A stretch of 64,000 nucleotides of DNA from Bacillus altitudinis 41KF2b. GTDB lineage: Bacteria; Bacillota; Bacilli; Bacillales; Bacillaceae. This document shows, piece after piece, positions 54,202-63,025 of this stretch (the first letter of the stretch is position 1; each line of letters opens with the position of its first letter). A program made the translations under genes and the position numbers. The stretch covers positions 394,430 to 458,429 of the forward strand of contig NZ_ASJC01000002.1 in the NCBI RefSeq assembly GCF_000691145.1, read 5' to 3'. The notes below the pieces were generated by a model. It had not been told where the DNA came from and made no database searches. It worked only from the letters and a program-made list of their open reading frames with translations.

Positions 54202-55649
54202 GACGAACGACCTCTTCTCCATAATTTCCCTGTCACCTGCGGATACATTTTGACAAGCAGCAAGCTATATAAAGCCGCACTTAAACAAATTGTCAGTAGT
54301 AATTGAAGCAGTATATCCGCTGATGTCAGCTTCATCCCTTGATGAACAGCTATTGCGCAGCCGGCCATTAATAGTGTCATGACAGCAGGCTTTACGAGTG
54401 ATTTTACATATATCTTCATATCTAGCTGAATGACGTAAGCCATCAGCCACCTGCCGACAATGAAGTTCAGCAGGCTGACCCCTGAGTAGACCCAAGCTAC
54501 AGTCAATAGACTTCCGGTATGGACTCCTGCATATAATGCGCATCCATATACGATGAGCATGCCTGTATCCCAATAAAAAGCTAAGTCCGCTCTCCCTTTT
54601 GCAAGAAGGATGGAACCATTTGGATTCATCAGCACACGGAGTAGACCGACAATGCACAAAATATTCAAAACCGGGACCGCCACTAGCCATTTCTCTCCAA
54701 ACACTACTTCTATAAAGCTATCTGATACGGCAGCAAGACCGATGAGTAGTGGAAAACTAATGAGTGCGAGCATATTCGTCATACTGAGGAAGCCCTCACG
54801 CAGCCTAGAGTGATCACGCTGACTTTTTGCGAAAACTGGGAAAGCCACTCTCGTCACAATCGGGTTAATTTTCAGCACCGGGATTGTGACGATTTGATAA
54901 GCCAGGCTGTAAATCCCTAATGCCTCTGCTCCAAGAAACCGTCCAATTAAAATCATGTCGATATTTGAGCCTGCCCGATTGACGAGCCTTGACGCAAGCT
55001 GGAAAGCCCCGAAGGAGAAAAACTCTTTCACTTCCCCTAATGCGAAAACGGGTGCTGGGCGCCACTTCTTCCAATAAGCCGCTGCATACATGAGACCTTT
55101 TCCTGATTGAAGCAGCACTTGAGAGACCACATAGGCCACAATTGGATTGATAAAAAAGGCTAGGATAAGTAGAACAATCAGCGAAATGATCGTCGCTATC
55201 GTCTCAATCGTACTTAAGGTTTTAAAGGCTAAATCTTTCTGCATCATATATTGGTATTGCTGACCAATTGGTGCAATGAGAAACATGATTGATAATAACT
55301 TGAGCAAGCCTTCCAGCTCAGGTCTGGCATAAAAGGCGGCAATCAAGGGACTTGCGAGGATCAATACACAAAACAAGAGAATTCCCGTCAGCAAGTTGAT
55401 CCAATATAATGTAGATAATTGACGTTCCGTCGTTTGTTCCTTTTGAATGATCGCAGCACCGATGCCTAGATCAAGTAAAATCTGTGTAAATATTGTGACA
55501 GTTGTGATCATGCCAACGAGTCCAAATTCTTTCAGTGACATTACGTTCCCTAAAAAGGCGAACTGTGTAATTTGGATGATGGTAATGATCAATGCGGACA
55601 AGCTTGTCCATTTTGCTCCGCCCAGCAGGCGATTTTTCATACTTGCCAT
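54198..55649 (-). CDS. tuaB: Teichuronic acid flippase TuaB
   Basis: 483-aa MOP-superfamily (Wzx-like) exporter, same length as B. subtilis TuaB, with about 14 TM helices and the polysaccharide-transporter start RLLGGAKWTSLSALI. It should flip lipid-linked repeat units. Short gap to tuaA; coupled to tuaC. Confidence 0.93.
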   Translation of the reverse strand: MASMKNRLLGGAKWTSLSALIITIIQITQFAFLGNVMSLKEFGLVGMITTVTIFTQILLDLGIGAAIIQKEQTTERQLSTLYWINLLTGILLFCVLILASPLIAAFYARPELEGLLKLLSIMFLIAPIGQQYQYMMQKDLAFKTLSTIETIATIISLIVLLILAFFINPIVAYVVSQVLLQSGKGLMYAAAYWKKWRPAPVFALGEVKEFFSFGAFQLASRLVNRAGSNIDMILIGRFLGAEALGIYSLAYQIVTIPVLKINPIVTRVAFPVFAKSQRDHSRLREGFLSMTNMLALISFPLLIGLAAVSDSFIEVVFGEKWLVAVPVLNILCIVGLLRVLMNPNGSILLAKGRADLAFYWDTGMLIVYGCALYAGVHTGSLLTVAWVYSGVSLLNFIVGRWLMAYVIQLDMKIYVKSLVKPAVMTLLMAGCAIAVHQGMKLTSADILLQLLLTICLSAALYSLLLVKMYPQVTGKLWRRGRSS

Positions 55650-55667
55650 TTCTCTTCCCTACTTTAC

Positions 55668-56327
55668 TTATCTGGCTCCGTCACCAGTCACGATGACTTT
55701 TAACGTTTTTACCATAATCTTCGTGTCGAGAGAAAATGTCAAGTTTTGAATATACTGTAAGTCATGTGATAATTTCTCACTTGGACTCATTTCATATCCC
55801 CCATTTACTTGAGCAAGACCAGTCAGCCCCGGCTTCACTGTCAGTCTTTTTGTAAAGCCTGGAATCGTCCGATTAAATTCGGCAGTAAACATTGGTCTTT
55901 CAGGACGTGGACCTACAATACTCATTTCTCCTTTTAACACGTTGATAAATTGCGGGAGTTCATCAATTCTTGTTTTTCTGATGAATGCCCCCACTTTGGT
56001 GATACGAGGGTCATTTTTTTGCGCCCATTTCGCTCCTCCGCTTTCTGCGTTGGTTCTCATCGATCTGAGCTTCCATAATTTAAAGTAGACACCGTCTTTT
56101 CCGACCCTTTCCTGCATATAAAAGGCTGGCCCTGGTGTTTCTAGCTTAATTAAAAGGGCAAACAGTAAAATGATTGGCGTACTCAACATCAATCCGATGA
56201 ACGAGAACACGACATCTATGAAACGTTTTGCAAATAAATATCGAACCATATGTTCTGTTAAAGCAAAAGAGTGGTTTCGTCTCACTTCATATTCTCTGTA
56301 AAGGTTCATCGCTTTCTCTGCGCTCAC
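55668..56327 (-). CDS. tuaA: Undecaprenyl-P sugar-phosphate transferase TuaA
   Basis: 219-aa polyprenol-phosphate sugar-1-P transferase (WbaP/WcaJ type). One N-terminal hydrophobic hairpin (about 38-60), then the cytoplasmic catalytic domain with KLETPGPAFYMQERVG, KLWKLRSMR, RKTRIDELPQFINVLKGEMSIVGPRPE broken across the active site. Starts the teichuronic acid unit. GTG 56327 has GAGGTG upstream; ATG 56309 is an alternative. First gene of the operon, behind PhoP boxes. Confidence 0.9.
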   Translation of the reverse strand: MSAEKAMNLYREYEVRRNHSFALTEHMVRYLFAKRFIDVVFSFIGLMLSTPIILLFALLIKLETPGPAFYMQERVGKDGVYFKLWKLRSMRTNAESGGAKWAQKNDPRITKVGAFIRKTRIDELPQFINVLKGEMSIVGPRPERPMFTAEFNRTIPGFTKRLTVKPGLTGLAQVNGGYEMSPSEKLSHDLQYIQNLTFSLDTKIMVKTLKVIVTGDGAR

Positions 56328-56400
56328 TGACCTGCACCTCACCATTCAAAGTAGTTGTTGTGTAAAGAGATGTTCTATGAAAGTCAGTTTAGCAGAGCAA

Positions 56401-56448
56401 CATTAAGCAAATGTAAATGGGCTGTTAAGTCTTGTAAAAGTGTGTTAA
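56401..56448 (-). promoter_or_regulatory. PhoP-box cluster upstream of the tua operon
   Basis: Minus strand direct repeats TTAACA (56448-56443), TTTACA (56438-56433), TTAACA (56428-56423), TTTACA (56417-56412) and a degenerate TTAATG (56406-56401), at 10-11 bp steps. This is the Bacillus PhoP consensus TT(A/C/T)A(C/T)A. It predicts strong induction of teichuronic acid synthesis in phosphate starvation, as known in B. subtilis. A -10-like TAAACT follows about 20 bp later. Confidence 0.88.
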
Positions 56449-56485
56449 GAATGTGCCCTTATATCAAGTTATGCCCTTTTAAACG

Positions 56486-56516
56486 TAAAAAAGACCCGCA
56501 ATTCTGCGGGTCTACG
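56486..56516 (-). terminator. Terminator of the LytA-like lipoprotein gene
   Basis: GACCCGCA / TGCGGGTC stem with a 4-base loop, T run on the minus strand (TCTTTTTTACG). Confidence 0.88.
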
Positions 56517-56525
56517 TGTCTTTTT

Positions 56526-57098
56526 TTATTTTGCCTTTACGGATTCGATCGTCTTCAGTCTAAGCGTTCCGTTTGCATCTTTTGTATAAGTTACTTTCAC
56601 TTTTGATTCTTCTTTTAGGCTGTTCACTTGTTTAGAAAATGTATTTCCGAATTGAATGGCTACTTCTTTTCCATCAATGTTGACAGCAATTGTATGTCCA
56701 TCAGCCAAACCGACATATGTGCCTTCTTTGGTGACTTCATTTTTCTTCGTTGTAGATTCTTTTTTTGTTTTAGATTCAGCTTTTGACTGATCATTTGTCG
56801 TTTCTTCTTTTGTGATTTCCTTACTTGAGCTTTCTTTTGCATCTTCGTCAGATTGACCTGCTTGGTCTTCTGTTTGAGCAGCTGTTTCTTTGCTTTCATC
56901 ATCTGCTTTTTCACTTGCAGACTTGTCTTCCGTCTTTTCGTCTGTTGCATTTTCTTTCTTTTGATCTGCTGCTTCAGTTGTTTCTTTTTTGCTGTTATCC
57001 GTATTGTTGTTATCGTTTGACTGATTTGATGTGCCGCATGCTGTGAGCATTACACCTAGAAGTAAGGCTAAAAACGGCATTGTGATTAATTTTTTCAA
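56526..57098 (-). CDS. LytA-like lipoprotein paralogue
   Basis: 190-aa predicted lipoprotein with lipobox LTAC, an extended Lys/Glu/Thr/Ser/Gln-rich spacer (about 25-125), and a C-terminal domain homologous to LytA of this window: 'YVGLADGHTIAV' here against 'FIGMADAHTVEV' in LytA, followed by matching 'VKVTYTKDANG' and 'VEISYFINDSG'. The long spacer would push the domain through the wall. TTG 57098 has GAGGTGA 5 bases upstream; a longer start would not give a signal peptide. It has its own extended -10 promoter. Function is unknown; LytA helps secrete or place the LytC amidase system. Confidence 0.8.
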   Translation of the reverse strand: MKKLITMPFLALLLGVMLTACGTSNQSNDNNNTDNSKKETTEAADQKKENATDEKTEDKSASEKADDESKETAAQTEDQAGQSDEDAKESSSKEITKEETTNDQSKAESKTKKESTTKKNEVTKEGTYVGLADGHTIAVNIDGKEVAIQFGNTFSKQVNSLKEESKVKVTYTKDANGTLRLKTIESVKAK

Positions 57099-57176
57099 GA
57101 TCGTCACCTCTTCATGATTTGTCGATTTGCTGTCATTGGAAGGCAAATACGTGAAAAATCCACCCTCTATGTTTCG

Positions 57177-57185
57177 ATTATAACA
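57177..57185 (-). promoter_or_regulatory. Extended -10 promoter of the LytA-like gene
   Basis: Minus strand TG-T-TATAAT (57185-57177), a perfect -10 with extended TG, about 80 bp before the TTG start. No good -35 is seen. Confidence 0.6.
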
Positions 57186-57242
57186 AAAATAACCTGAAAT
57201 GAAATGTATTTTTAACTTGACATATCATTCATCCGATCTATT

Positions 57243-58733
57243 TTATTTAAAATATTGAGATACACCTGCTGCGATTCCTGAAGCCAGCCTCTCCTTGGCA
57301 GTCGTTGATTTTAATATACTTGCATCAATCGGACTGGTTACGAACCCTGTTTCAAGCAAGATGCTGGGCATTTTTGAATACTTGATCACGTAGAACCCTG
57401 CTGTTTTCACACCACGATCCCTTGTGCCAAGGGCTTTCACCATCTGGGGCTGTACCTTTTGTGCCAGCTTTAAACTATTGGCCGAAGCATACGTCGCATC
57501 ATAATACGTTTCTGTTCCATTTGCACCGCTATGATCATTTGCATTGGCATGGATGCTGATGAACACATCCGCACCAGCCTGTGATCCTTTGCTTACACGT
57601 GTTTGCAAGGAATCAAATGTATCAGATGTTCTAGACATGACCGTCAGCGCACCCGCTTGTTTGAGCCTCGCTTGTAGTTTTAACGCGACATCTAGATTTA
57701 TATTTTTTTCAAGCAGTCCATTTCCTACCGCTCCAGCATCCTGCGCACCATGACCTGGATCAATAAAGATGGTTTCACCTAACACATGATTTTTCAGCTG
57801 TGTGATCACACTGGTTCGTATGGTTGATGTTCCGCCTAACACTGTAAATGTTGAAATCTTTTTAGTCCCAATGACACGACGAATCGCATCTGGCACTGAT
57901 TGAGCGTCTGTAAGAAGAAGGGTTTGCCCTTGCTTGGCTGCCGTACTTGCCGCAGCTGCCGCATCGGCATATGCATAGCCGTTACTCATATACGTTTGGG
58001 TTGTCTTCATCGGGTATGTTTTCGCAATTCGGACTGCCACTTCATACCGATTGGCTCCGCTGATTCTCACGGGTGATGGTAGCTTTTGATAGGCTGCTTG
58101 ATTGACACTTGTTTCCCCGCCAATCACAATCGTCCGTTTCACCGCTTTGCTTTTTAATAGATTGGCTGTTTCCTGCCGCAGCCCTTTTGCATCGGTTAAT
58201 AAAATAGGAAAGCCCTGTTTTGCAGCATACGGAGCAATCGCCACAGCGTCTGCATAAGCAGAACCATTCACAATCACAGCTGTATCAGCACTCTTCATTT
58301 GCTTAGCAACATTTGCCGCCAATTCATATCGATTCTTCCCTTGTATTCGCGATACGGATAGATTCATTGCTTTTAGCTGCGCTACGACTTTTTGAGAAAT
58401 GCTTGCGGTTCCGCCAAGAATGATGACACGCTTCGTTTTCAACTGCTGAAGACCTGACTTAGTTGCACCTGAAAGACTGCTAGTATTCGTTAACAGCACT
58501 GGGGCTCCTTGCTGAAAGGCATACGGCACAGCACTTAGCGCATCTGCATAAGCTTCACCGCCTACTAAAACAACTGTAGGTGCTGTCGACCAGCCTCGTT
58601 TTGCAGCGTTAACTGCCACCTCATATCGATTACTTCCCTCAATTTTCGATACATTGTGCTGCGCAAATGCTGATGGTGCATACAAACATAGTGAAACCAC
58701 AATCAAAACAAAACATTTGATATAAGAACGCAT
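57243..58733 (-). CDS. Second LytC-type N-acetylmuramoyl-L-alanine amidase
   Basis: 496-aa secreted autolysin, same length and plan as LytC next to it. Signal peptide (about 1-24), three CW_binding_2 repeats (about 28-118, 125-215, 222-312; each opening like 'RIxGxNRYEVAV'), then Amidase_3 (about 320-496). Zinc/catalytic residues are visible: DPGHGAQDAGAVG, the EKNINLD glutamate, SIHANAND histidine and LLETGFVTSP glutamate. It removes stem peptides from muramic acid. AAGGAGG precedes ATG 58733. A strong terminator separates it from lytC, so it is probably expressed on its own. B. subtilis has a single lytC here. Confidence 0.9.
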   Translation of the reverse strand: MRSYIKCFVLIVVSLCLYAPSAFAQHNVSKIEGSNRYEVAVNAAKRGWSTAPTVVLVGGEAYADALSAVPYAFQQGAPVLLTNTSSLSGATKSGLQQLKTKRVIILGGTASISQKVVAQLKAMNLSVSRIQGKNRYELAANVAKQMKSADTAVIVNGSAYADAVAIAPYAAKQGFPILLTDAKGLRQETANLLKSKAVKRTIVIGGETSVNQAAYQKLPSPVRISGANRYEVAVRIAKTYPMKTTQTYMSNGYAYADAAAAASTAAKQGQTLLLTDAQSVPDAIRRVIGTKKISTFTVLGGTSTIRTSVITQLKNHVLGETIFIDPGHGAQDAGAVGNGLLEKNINLDVALKLQARLKQAGALTVMSRTSDTFDSLQTRVSKGSQAGADVFISIHANANDHSGANGTETYYDATYASANSLKLAQKVQPQMVKALGTRDRGVKTAGFYVIKYSKMPSILLETGFVTSPIDASILKSTTAKERLASGIAAGVSQYFK

Positions 58734-58803
58734 GAAGTCAACCTCCTTGGTTTTGAACCCTTCATCCTGGAACCCGGAAACACTTCATGTAATTTTGAAA
58801 AAA

Positions 58804-58832
58804 GGCTGCCGAGAGTCGTTTCTCGAGCAGCC
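58804..58832 (-). terminator. Terminator of lytC
   Basis: GGCTGC...CGAGA / TCTCG...GCAGCC stem with TTTTTTC on the minus strand. A second stem CCTAAGA / TCTTAGG at 58831-58850 abuts it (sharing two bases), between this and the lytC stop. Confidence 0.85.
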
Positions 58833-58872
58833 TAAGAGGTGTATCTTAGGCACCCCTCATCTGTATGTTTTC

Positions 58873-60363
58873 TTATCTAAAATAGCCTGAAACACCGCTT
58901 GAAATACCTGACGCTAATCGATCTTTATAAGTAGCAGATTTCAAAATATTTGAATCAACTGGACTGGAAACAAAACCAGTTTCTAAGAGAACACTTGGCA
59001 TCTTAGAATATTTAATCACATAGAAACCAGCTGTCTTCACGCCACGGTCTCTTGTGCCTAATGCACTGACCATTTTAGGCTGAATATTTTGCGCGAGCTT
59101 CAAGCTGTTTGTTGCCGCATATGTTTTGTCATAATACGTTTCAGTTCCATTTGCACTGCTGTTATCATTTGAGTTCGCATGGACACTGATGAAGATATCT
59201 GCATTTGCTGACGCACCTTTGCTCACCCGTGTTTGAAGACTGTCGAATGTGTCTGATGTTCTTGACATCGTCACAAGTGCACCTGCGTTGTTTAACTTTG
59301 TATTTAGACGTTTGGCTACATCTAAGTTTAAGTTCTTCTCATATAATCCGTAGCCTACCGCTCCTGAATCATGAGCGCCATGACCTGGGTCAATGAATAC
59401 TTTTTTGCCAACGACAGGATTTTTCAATTGATTCACGACAGTTGGTGTCACTGTATTTGTACTGCCAACGACAGTAAATTTGGTGATTTTTTTGCTGCTA
59501 ATCGTCGCTCTTGTTACCTTTGGCAGCGTCTTTTCATTCGTTAGGAGCAATGCTTTGTTTTGCTTTGCTGCAATTCCTGCCGCAGAAGATGAAGTGGCAT
59601 AGCCAAACCCTCTTCCTACATAGGTATTATTTGTGCTCATATTGTATTTTTTCACAATATTCGCAGCCACGTCATAACGAGTAGAGCCTTTGATTCGCGT
59701 TGGAGATTTTAATTGATTATAAGCTGCTTTTGTGACGTAATTCTCTCCGCCTACGACAATGGTTTGTTTCACATTGCTTGCTTTTGCAACAGAAGCGATT
59801 TCAGAACGAAGGCCCTTTTTATCTGTATATAGAATTGGGAACCCTTTTTGTGCCGCTACAGGTGCAATGGCAATTCCATGTGCATAGAATGACCCTTCAA
59901 CCACAACGACGCCAGCTGGCGTTTTCATTTTTTTCGCGATATTTGCCGATAGCTCATATCGGTTTTTTCCTGAAATACGTTGTGTAGAGATGCCCATTTT
60001 CTTTACTTGATTGACCACGTTGTTTGACACACTTGATGTGCTGCCTAAAACAATAACTGTCTTCGTTTTTAAAGCCGTTAAGGCTTTTTTTGTATCTCCA
60101 GAAAGGCTTGTACTATTTGTGTAAAGAACTGGTCCATTTTTTTGATGTGCCAGTGGAATTCCTGCTGTTGCATCTGCATATGCAGTTTTCCCCACTAAAA
60201 CAACTGTACTTGCTGTTCCCCATCCTTTTTTCGCTACGTTTGCTGCTACAGCATACCGGCTCCCACCATCAATTCGGGAGACCGAGTTATCTGCTGAAGC
60301 TGTTGGAACAATAACGAAAATGGCGATGAGGCTGAGGATGGCTGTTTTGATCATTGAGCGCAT
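58873..60363 (-). CDS. lytC: Major autolysin LytC, N-acetylmuramoyl-L-alanine amidase
   Basis: 496-aa secreted amidase (B. subtilis LytC length). Signal peptide (about 1-24), three CW_binding_2 repeats (about 28-315), and Amidase_3 with DPGHGAHDSGAVG, EKNLNLD, SVHANSND and LLETGFVSSP. It cuts peptidoglycan for cell separation, turnover and motility. AAAGGAGG precedes ATG 60363, 22 bp after lytB; third gene of lytABC, driven by sigma-D and sigma-A in B. subtilis. Confidence 0.95.
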   Translation of the reverse strand: MRSMIKTAILSLIAIFVIVPTASADNSVSRIDGGSRYAVAANVAKKGWGTASTVVLVGKTAYADATAGIPLAHQKNGPVLYTNSTSLSGDTKKALTALKTKTVIVLGSTSSVSNNVVNQVKKMGISTQRISGKNRYELSANIAKKMKTPAGVVVVEGSFYAHGIAIAPVAAQKGFPILYTDKKGLRSEIASVAKASNVKQTIVVGGENYVTKAAYNQLKSPTRIKGSTRYDVAANIVKKYNMSTNNTYVGRGFGYATSSSAAGIAAKQNKALLLTNEKTLPKVTRATISSKKITKFTVVGSTNTVTPTVVNQLKNPVVGKKVFIDPGHGAHDSGAVGYGLYEKNLNLDVAKRLNTKLNNAGALVTMSRTSDTFDSLQTRVSKGASANADIFISVHANSNDNSSANGTETYYDKTYAATNSLKLAQNIQPKMVSALGTRDRGVKTAGFYVIKYSKMPSVLLETGFVSSPVDSNILKSATYKDRLASGISSGVSGYFR

Positions 60364-60385
60364 CTTCTAAGTCCTCCTTTTATTC

Positions 60386-62494
60386 TTAATAGTTTGTTAG
60401 TTTTGTACCTGGATAGTAGAACGAAAGTATGGAAGAATACGAGTTTCCAGATTCAGCTCTAGCTTTGGCGCCGTATTGACTCATACCAATGCCGTGACCA
60501 TAGCCTTTTCCTGAAATCGTGAAATCATTTGTATTATTCTTTACTGACGCAAACGTACTTTTCACCTTTGTTGCGCCCATGACTGTTCTAAACTCTGTCA
60601 TTTTCATACTTGCCGTTGTACTTTTGTTCACTGTATACGTACCTGTTTTGTTTTTCAGATGGTAATTCAGCTTGATTGAAACGGTCTTCGCACGCTGACC
60701 TTTTGTTTTTCCTGAGAATGTCAGGCTTGAAATAGATGCAATTCTCATGTCAGATGCAGCTGTTTCTTTATTTTTCAACAGCCATGATTTTAGACCAGCA
60801 AGGTCGGCAGCATTGGCTTCTTTTGCCTTAGACCACTCAGAAGCTGCTGTACTTGCAGTCAACGTAGTGCCTAATTGCTTTTTAGACAACTTCAGTGTCC
60901 ACGCATTGACAGGATCTTTTGTGTCTTTTTTGGCGACTAAGTATGGCAGTGCATTCCCCCATACTTCTTCACTCGCCTCAGTGTATCCGCCATTACTAGA
61001 ATAATAGGTGGCTGAAATAAGTTGATTGTTGTATTTCAGAACCTTGCCTTTTGTGGCATCCACAGCTTTTGTCGAATTTGTGTACCAGTTATATCCTCCA
61101 TATACTTGGAAGGCTGTTGTATCAGGTACGACTTTTCCAATACTTTTCACTGAATACGTTCTAGCGGCAACAGCTTGTGCTTTTAATGCCTCAACATGCC
61201 AGCTCGCAGGCATTTCGTTTGGCACAACACCTTTTAGATAGTCTTCAAATGGAATATTTTCATTAGTCGGCCTGATATATCCTGATTCAATGGCAAAGTT
61301 GACGTTACCTAAGTAAGGCTTCCCTGCGATTTGAAGGACATTTTTGGTTGAATATTTCTCAGGAACAACTCTTAATGTGTTATACGTCTTAATGCCTTTT
61401 AATGAAATTTTTCCGTTAGAAATATTCAATTGGTAGTTTTGATTTTTTTTCAGATAGACTTGTTTGGCTAAAGAATTTTTTAAACTATCTGTAATCGCAC
61501 TTGTGCTACCAGCAAGATGGTAAGCATATGTACCTTTTTCTTTCAGCAATGCTTTTAATGACGCTGTGACAGAATCCGGCTTCACATACACAACGGTACT
61601 GTTAGATTTTGCAGCCAATTGCGACAAAGGCATTGCATAAATATAGCTAGAGGCTTTTGCCAAGTACACTTTATCTGCATTAATGTTTAATTTTTTAATG
61701 ATATTCACAGATAATTCGTAGCGATTGGCACCGCTGATTCGTGTCACCTGTGAGGTTTTCTTGATTTGATTTTCTACTTTTTGTCCCGTACTTTTTGTAC
61801 TGCCGATGATAATGACTTTACTTGGCATTTTATAAGACGGAATGGAATCTTTTTTTGTTAATAGGATTGGGTATCCTTTTCTCGATGCATAGGATGCAAT
61901 TGCAATCCCATTCATGAATGAGTTCCCGCCGACAACAATTGCTTGCTTATAGTTACCCATTTCTTTGGCGATTTTTTGGGAAATTTCAAATTTGTCTTTC
62001 CCACTAATGCGTCTCACTTTTCCATACTTTTTGATTGATTTCTCAGCAGCTGTTGAAATACTTTTCGTATTCCCGACAATTAAGATGTTATCAGGATTCA
62101 TCTTTTTCAACTGATTTTCGGTTGTCTTCGTTAGCTTTTCAATGTTCGTGTACAAAATTGGGGCGCCTAATTTGTATGCTAACGGCGATACAGAAATGGC
62201 ATGATCAAAAGCATCTCGGCTCACAATCACAACGGTTGAAGGATTTTTCCATCCTGCAGAAGCAATACTATTGGCTACTTCGTAACGATTTTTGCCGTCG
62301 TATCTTTTCGTCACAGCGACATTTGATCCTGATAGTTTGTATTCCCCCGTTGTTGAGAAATCCATGCTGTTTTTGTTTCCGATATAGTTAGACAGTTTTA
62401 CTGAAATTGTCGAGCTGGCCATGGCAGACTGAAAAGGTGCAATTAGTAGTGTCAGTGTCATGAGAACGATAAGTGTAATGCCTGTTTTCTTCAA
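60386..62494 (-). CDS. lytB: LytB, SpoIID-domain modifier of LytC
   Basis: 702-aa secreted protein. Signal peptide (about 1-27), CW_binding_2 repeats (about 60-345) as in LytC, and a C-terminal SpoIID domain (about 400-690; FEDYLKGVVPNEMP, AVAARTYSV, GKGYGHGIGMSQYGA). In B. subtilis LytB binds LytC and raises its activity. Start TTG 62494 has GGGATGA upstream, 25 bp after lytA. B. subtilis LytB is 705 aa. Confidence 0.94.
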   Translation of the reverse strand: MKKTGITLIVLMTLTLLIAPFQSAMASSTISVKLSNYIGNKNSMDFSTTGEYKLSGSNVAVTKRYDGKNRYEVANSIASAGWKNPSTVVIVSRDAFDHAISVSPLAYKLGAPILYTNIEKLTKTTENQLKKMNPDNILIVGNTKSISTAAEKSIKKYGKVRRISGKDKFEISQKIAKEMGNYKQAIVVGGNSFMNGIAIASYASRKGYPILLTKKDSIPSYKMPSKVIIIGSTKSTGQKVENQIKKTSQVTRISGANRYELSVNIIKKLNINADKVYLAKASSYIYAMPLSQLAAKSNSTVVYVKPDSVTASLKALLKEKGTYAYHLAGSTSAITDSLKNSLAKQVYLKKNQNYQLNISNGKISLKGIKTYNTLRVVPEKYSTKNVLQIAGKPYLGNVNFAIESGYIRPTNENIPFEDYLKGVVPNEMPASWHVEALKAQAVAARTYSVKSIGKVVPDTTAFQVYGGYNWYTNSTKAVDATKGKVLKYNNQLISATYYSSNGGYTEASEEVWGNALPYLVAKKDTKDPVNAWTLKLSKKQLGTTLTASTAASEWSKAKEANAADLAGLKSWLLKNKETAASDMRIASISSLTFSGKTKGQRAKTVSIKLNYHLKNKTGTYTVNKSTTASMKMTEFRTVMGATKVKSTFASVKNNTNDFTISGKGYGHGIGMSQYGAKARAESGNSYSSILSFYYPGTKLTNY

Positions 62495-62519
62495 TTTTGT
62501 TCATCCCGCCCATCTTTTT

Positions 62520-62843
62520 TTACTTCTGTTTTTCAATCTTCTGAATTTCTTTTTGACCACTGTCATTGATAAAGTAAGAGATTTCTACTTTGTCACCTGG
62601 TTTAAATTCATTTAATACATCTTTAAAATTATCCGTAAATTCATAGCTTAAAGTCGTATTCACTTTTTTCACTTCGACTGTATGTGCATCAGCCATTCCA
62701 ATAAATTCAGCTTTTTCTTCCAGCACCTGAGGAGTTGAACTGCTTGTCTTGTTTTCTCCTGAGGATTGCTCAGCCGTTCCACATGCTGTGAGCACGATAC
62801 CTAGTAGTAGTATTAAGAACGGTAAAACGACGATTTTCTTCAT
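62520..62843 (-). CDS. lytA: LytA lipoprotein of the autolysin operon
   Basis: 107-aa lipoprotein with lipobox LTAC (Cys about 21), a short Ser/Thr linker and one compact domain (IGMADAHTVEVKKV...VEISYFIND). B. subtilis LytA is 102 aa and is thought to aid export or placement of LytB/LytC. ATG 62843 has GAGGTG 6 bases upstream; a GTG three codons earlier overlaps that site. First gene of lytABC. Confidence 0.9.
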   Translation of the reverse strand: MKKIVVLPFLILLLGIVLTACGTAEQSSGENKTSSSTPQVLEEKAEFIGMADAHTVEVKKVNTTLSYEFTDNFKDVLNEFKPGDKVEISYFINDSGQKEIQKIEKQK

Positions 62844-62863
62844 TTTTTTCACCTCATGTCTTT

Positions 62864-62889
62864 GTATCGTCTTATAACTTAATATTTTA
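62864..62889 (-). promoter_or_regulatory. Sigma-D-type promoter of lytABC
   Basis: Minus strand TAAA (62889-62886), 14-bp spacer, GACGATAC (62871-62864; 6 of 8 to GCCGATAT), just before the lytA ribosome site. B. subtilis lytABC has a sigma-D promoter in this place. Confidence 0.65.
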
Positions 62890-62908
62890 AGGTAAATTTA
62901 AGGTTTTT

Positions 62909-62934
62909 TGAAACCTTTTTTTTGTTACAACGTC
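62909..62934 (+). promoter_or_regulatory. ECF-sigma (sigma-X/M type) promoter of lytR
   Basis: TGAAAC (62909-62914), 16-bp spacer, CGTC (62931-62934): a perfect match to the extracytoplasmic-function consensus. B. subtilis lytR has a sigma-X promoter. The -35 lies in the arm of a small AAGGTTT/AAACCTT hairpin. Confidence 0.85.
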
Positions 62935-62963
62935 TATATCTAGGTTCAGAGTAAAAAAATAAC

Positions 62964-62992
62964 TTGTTTATCAAGATTCGTAAACCTATAAT
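62964..62992 (+). promoter_or_regulatory. Sigma-A-type promoter of lytR
   Basis: TTGTTT (62964-62969), 17-bp spacer, perfect TATAAT (62987-62992), giving a start about 25 bases before the lytR ATG. Confidence 0.6.
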
Positions 62993-63025
62993 CATGGAAG
63001 AATGATAGAAAAGGTGAGGGACATT

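Noticed and set aside
57217..57246. Plus-strand TTGACA (57217-57222) as a promoter
   Set aside because: There is no adequate -10 and no gene in that direction; it lies at the 3' end of the second amidase gene.
62901..62923. AAGGTTT/AAACCTT hairpin with T run as a terminator on the plus strand
   Set aside because: No plus-strand gene lies upstream for it to terminate; it overlaps the lytR ECF promoter instead.
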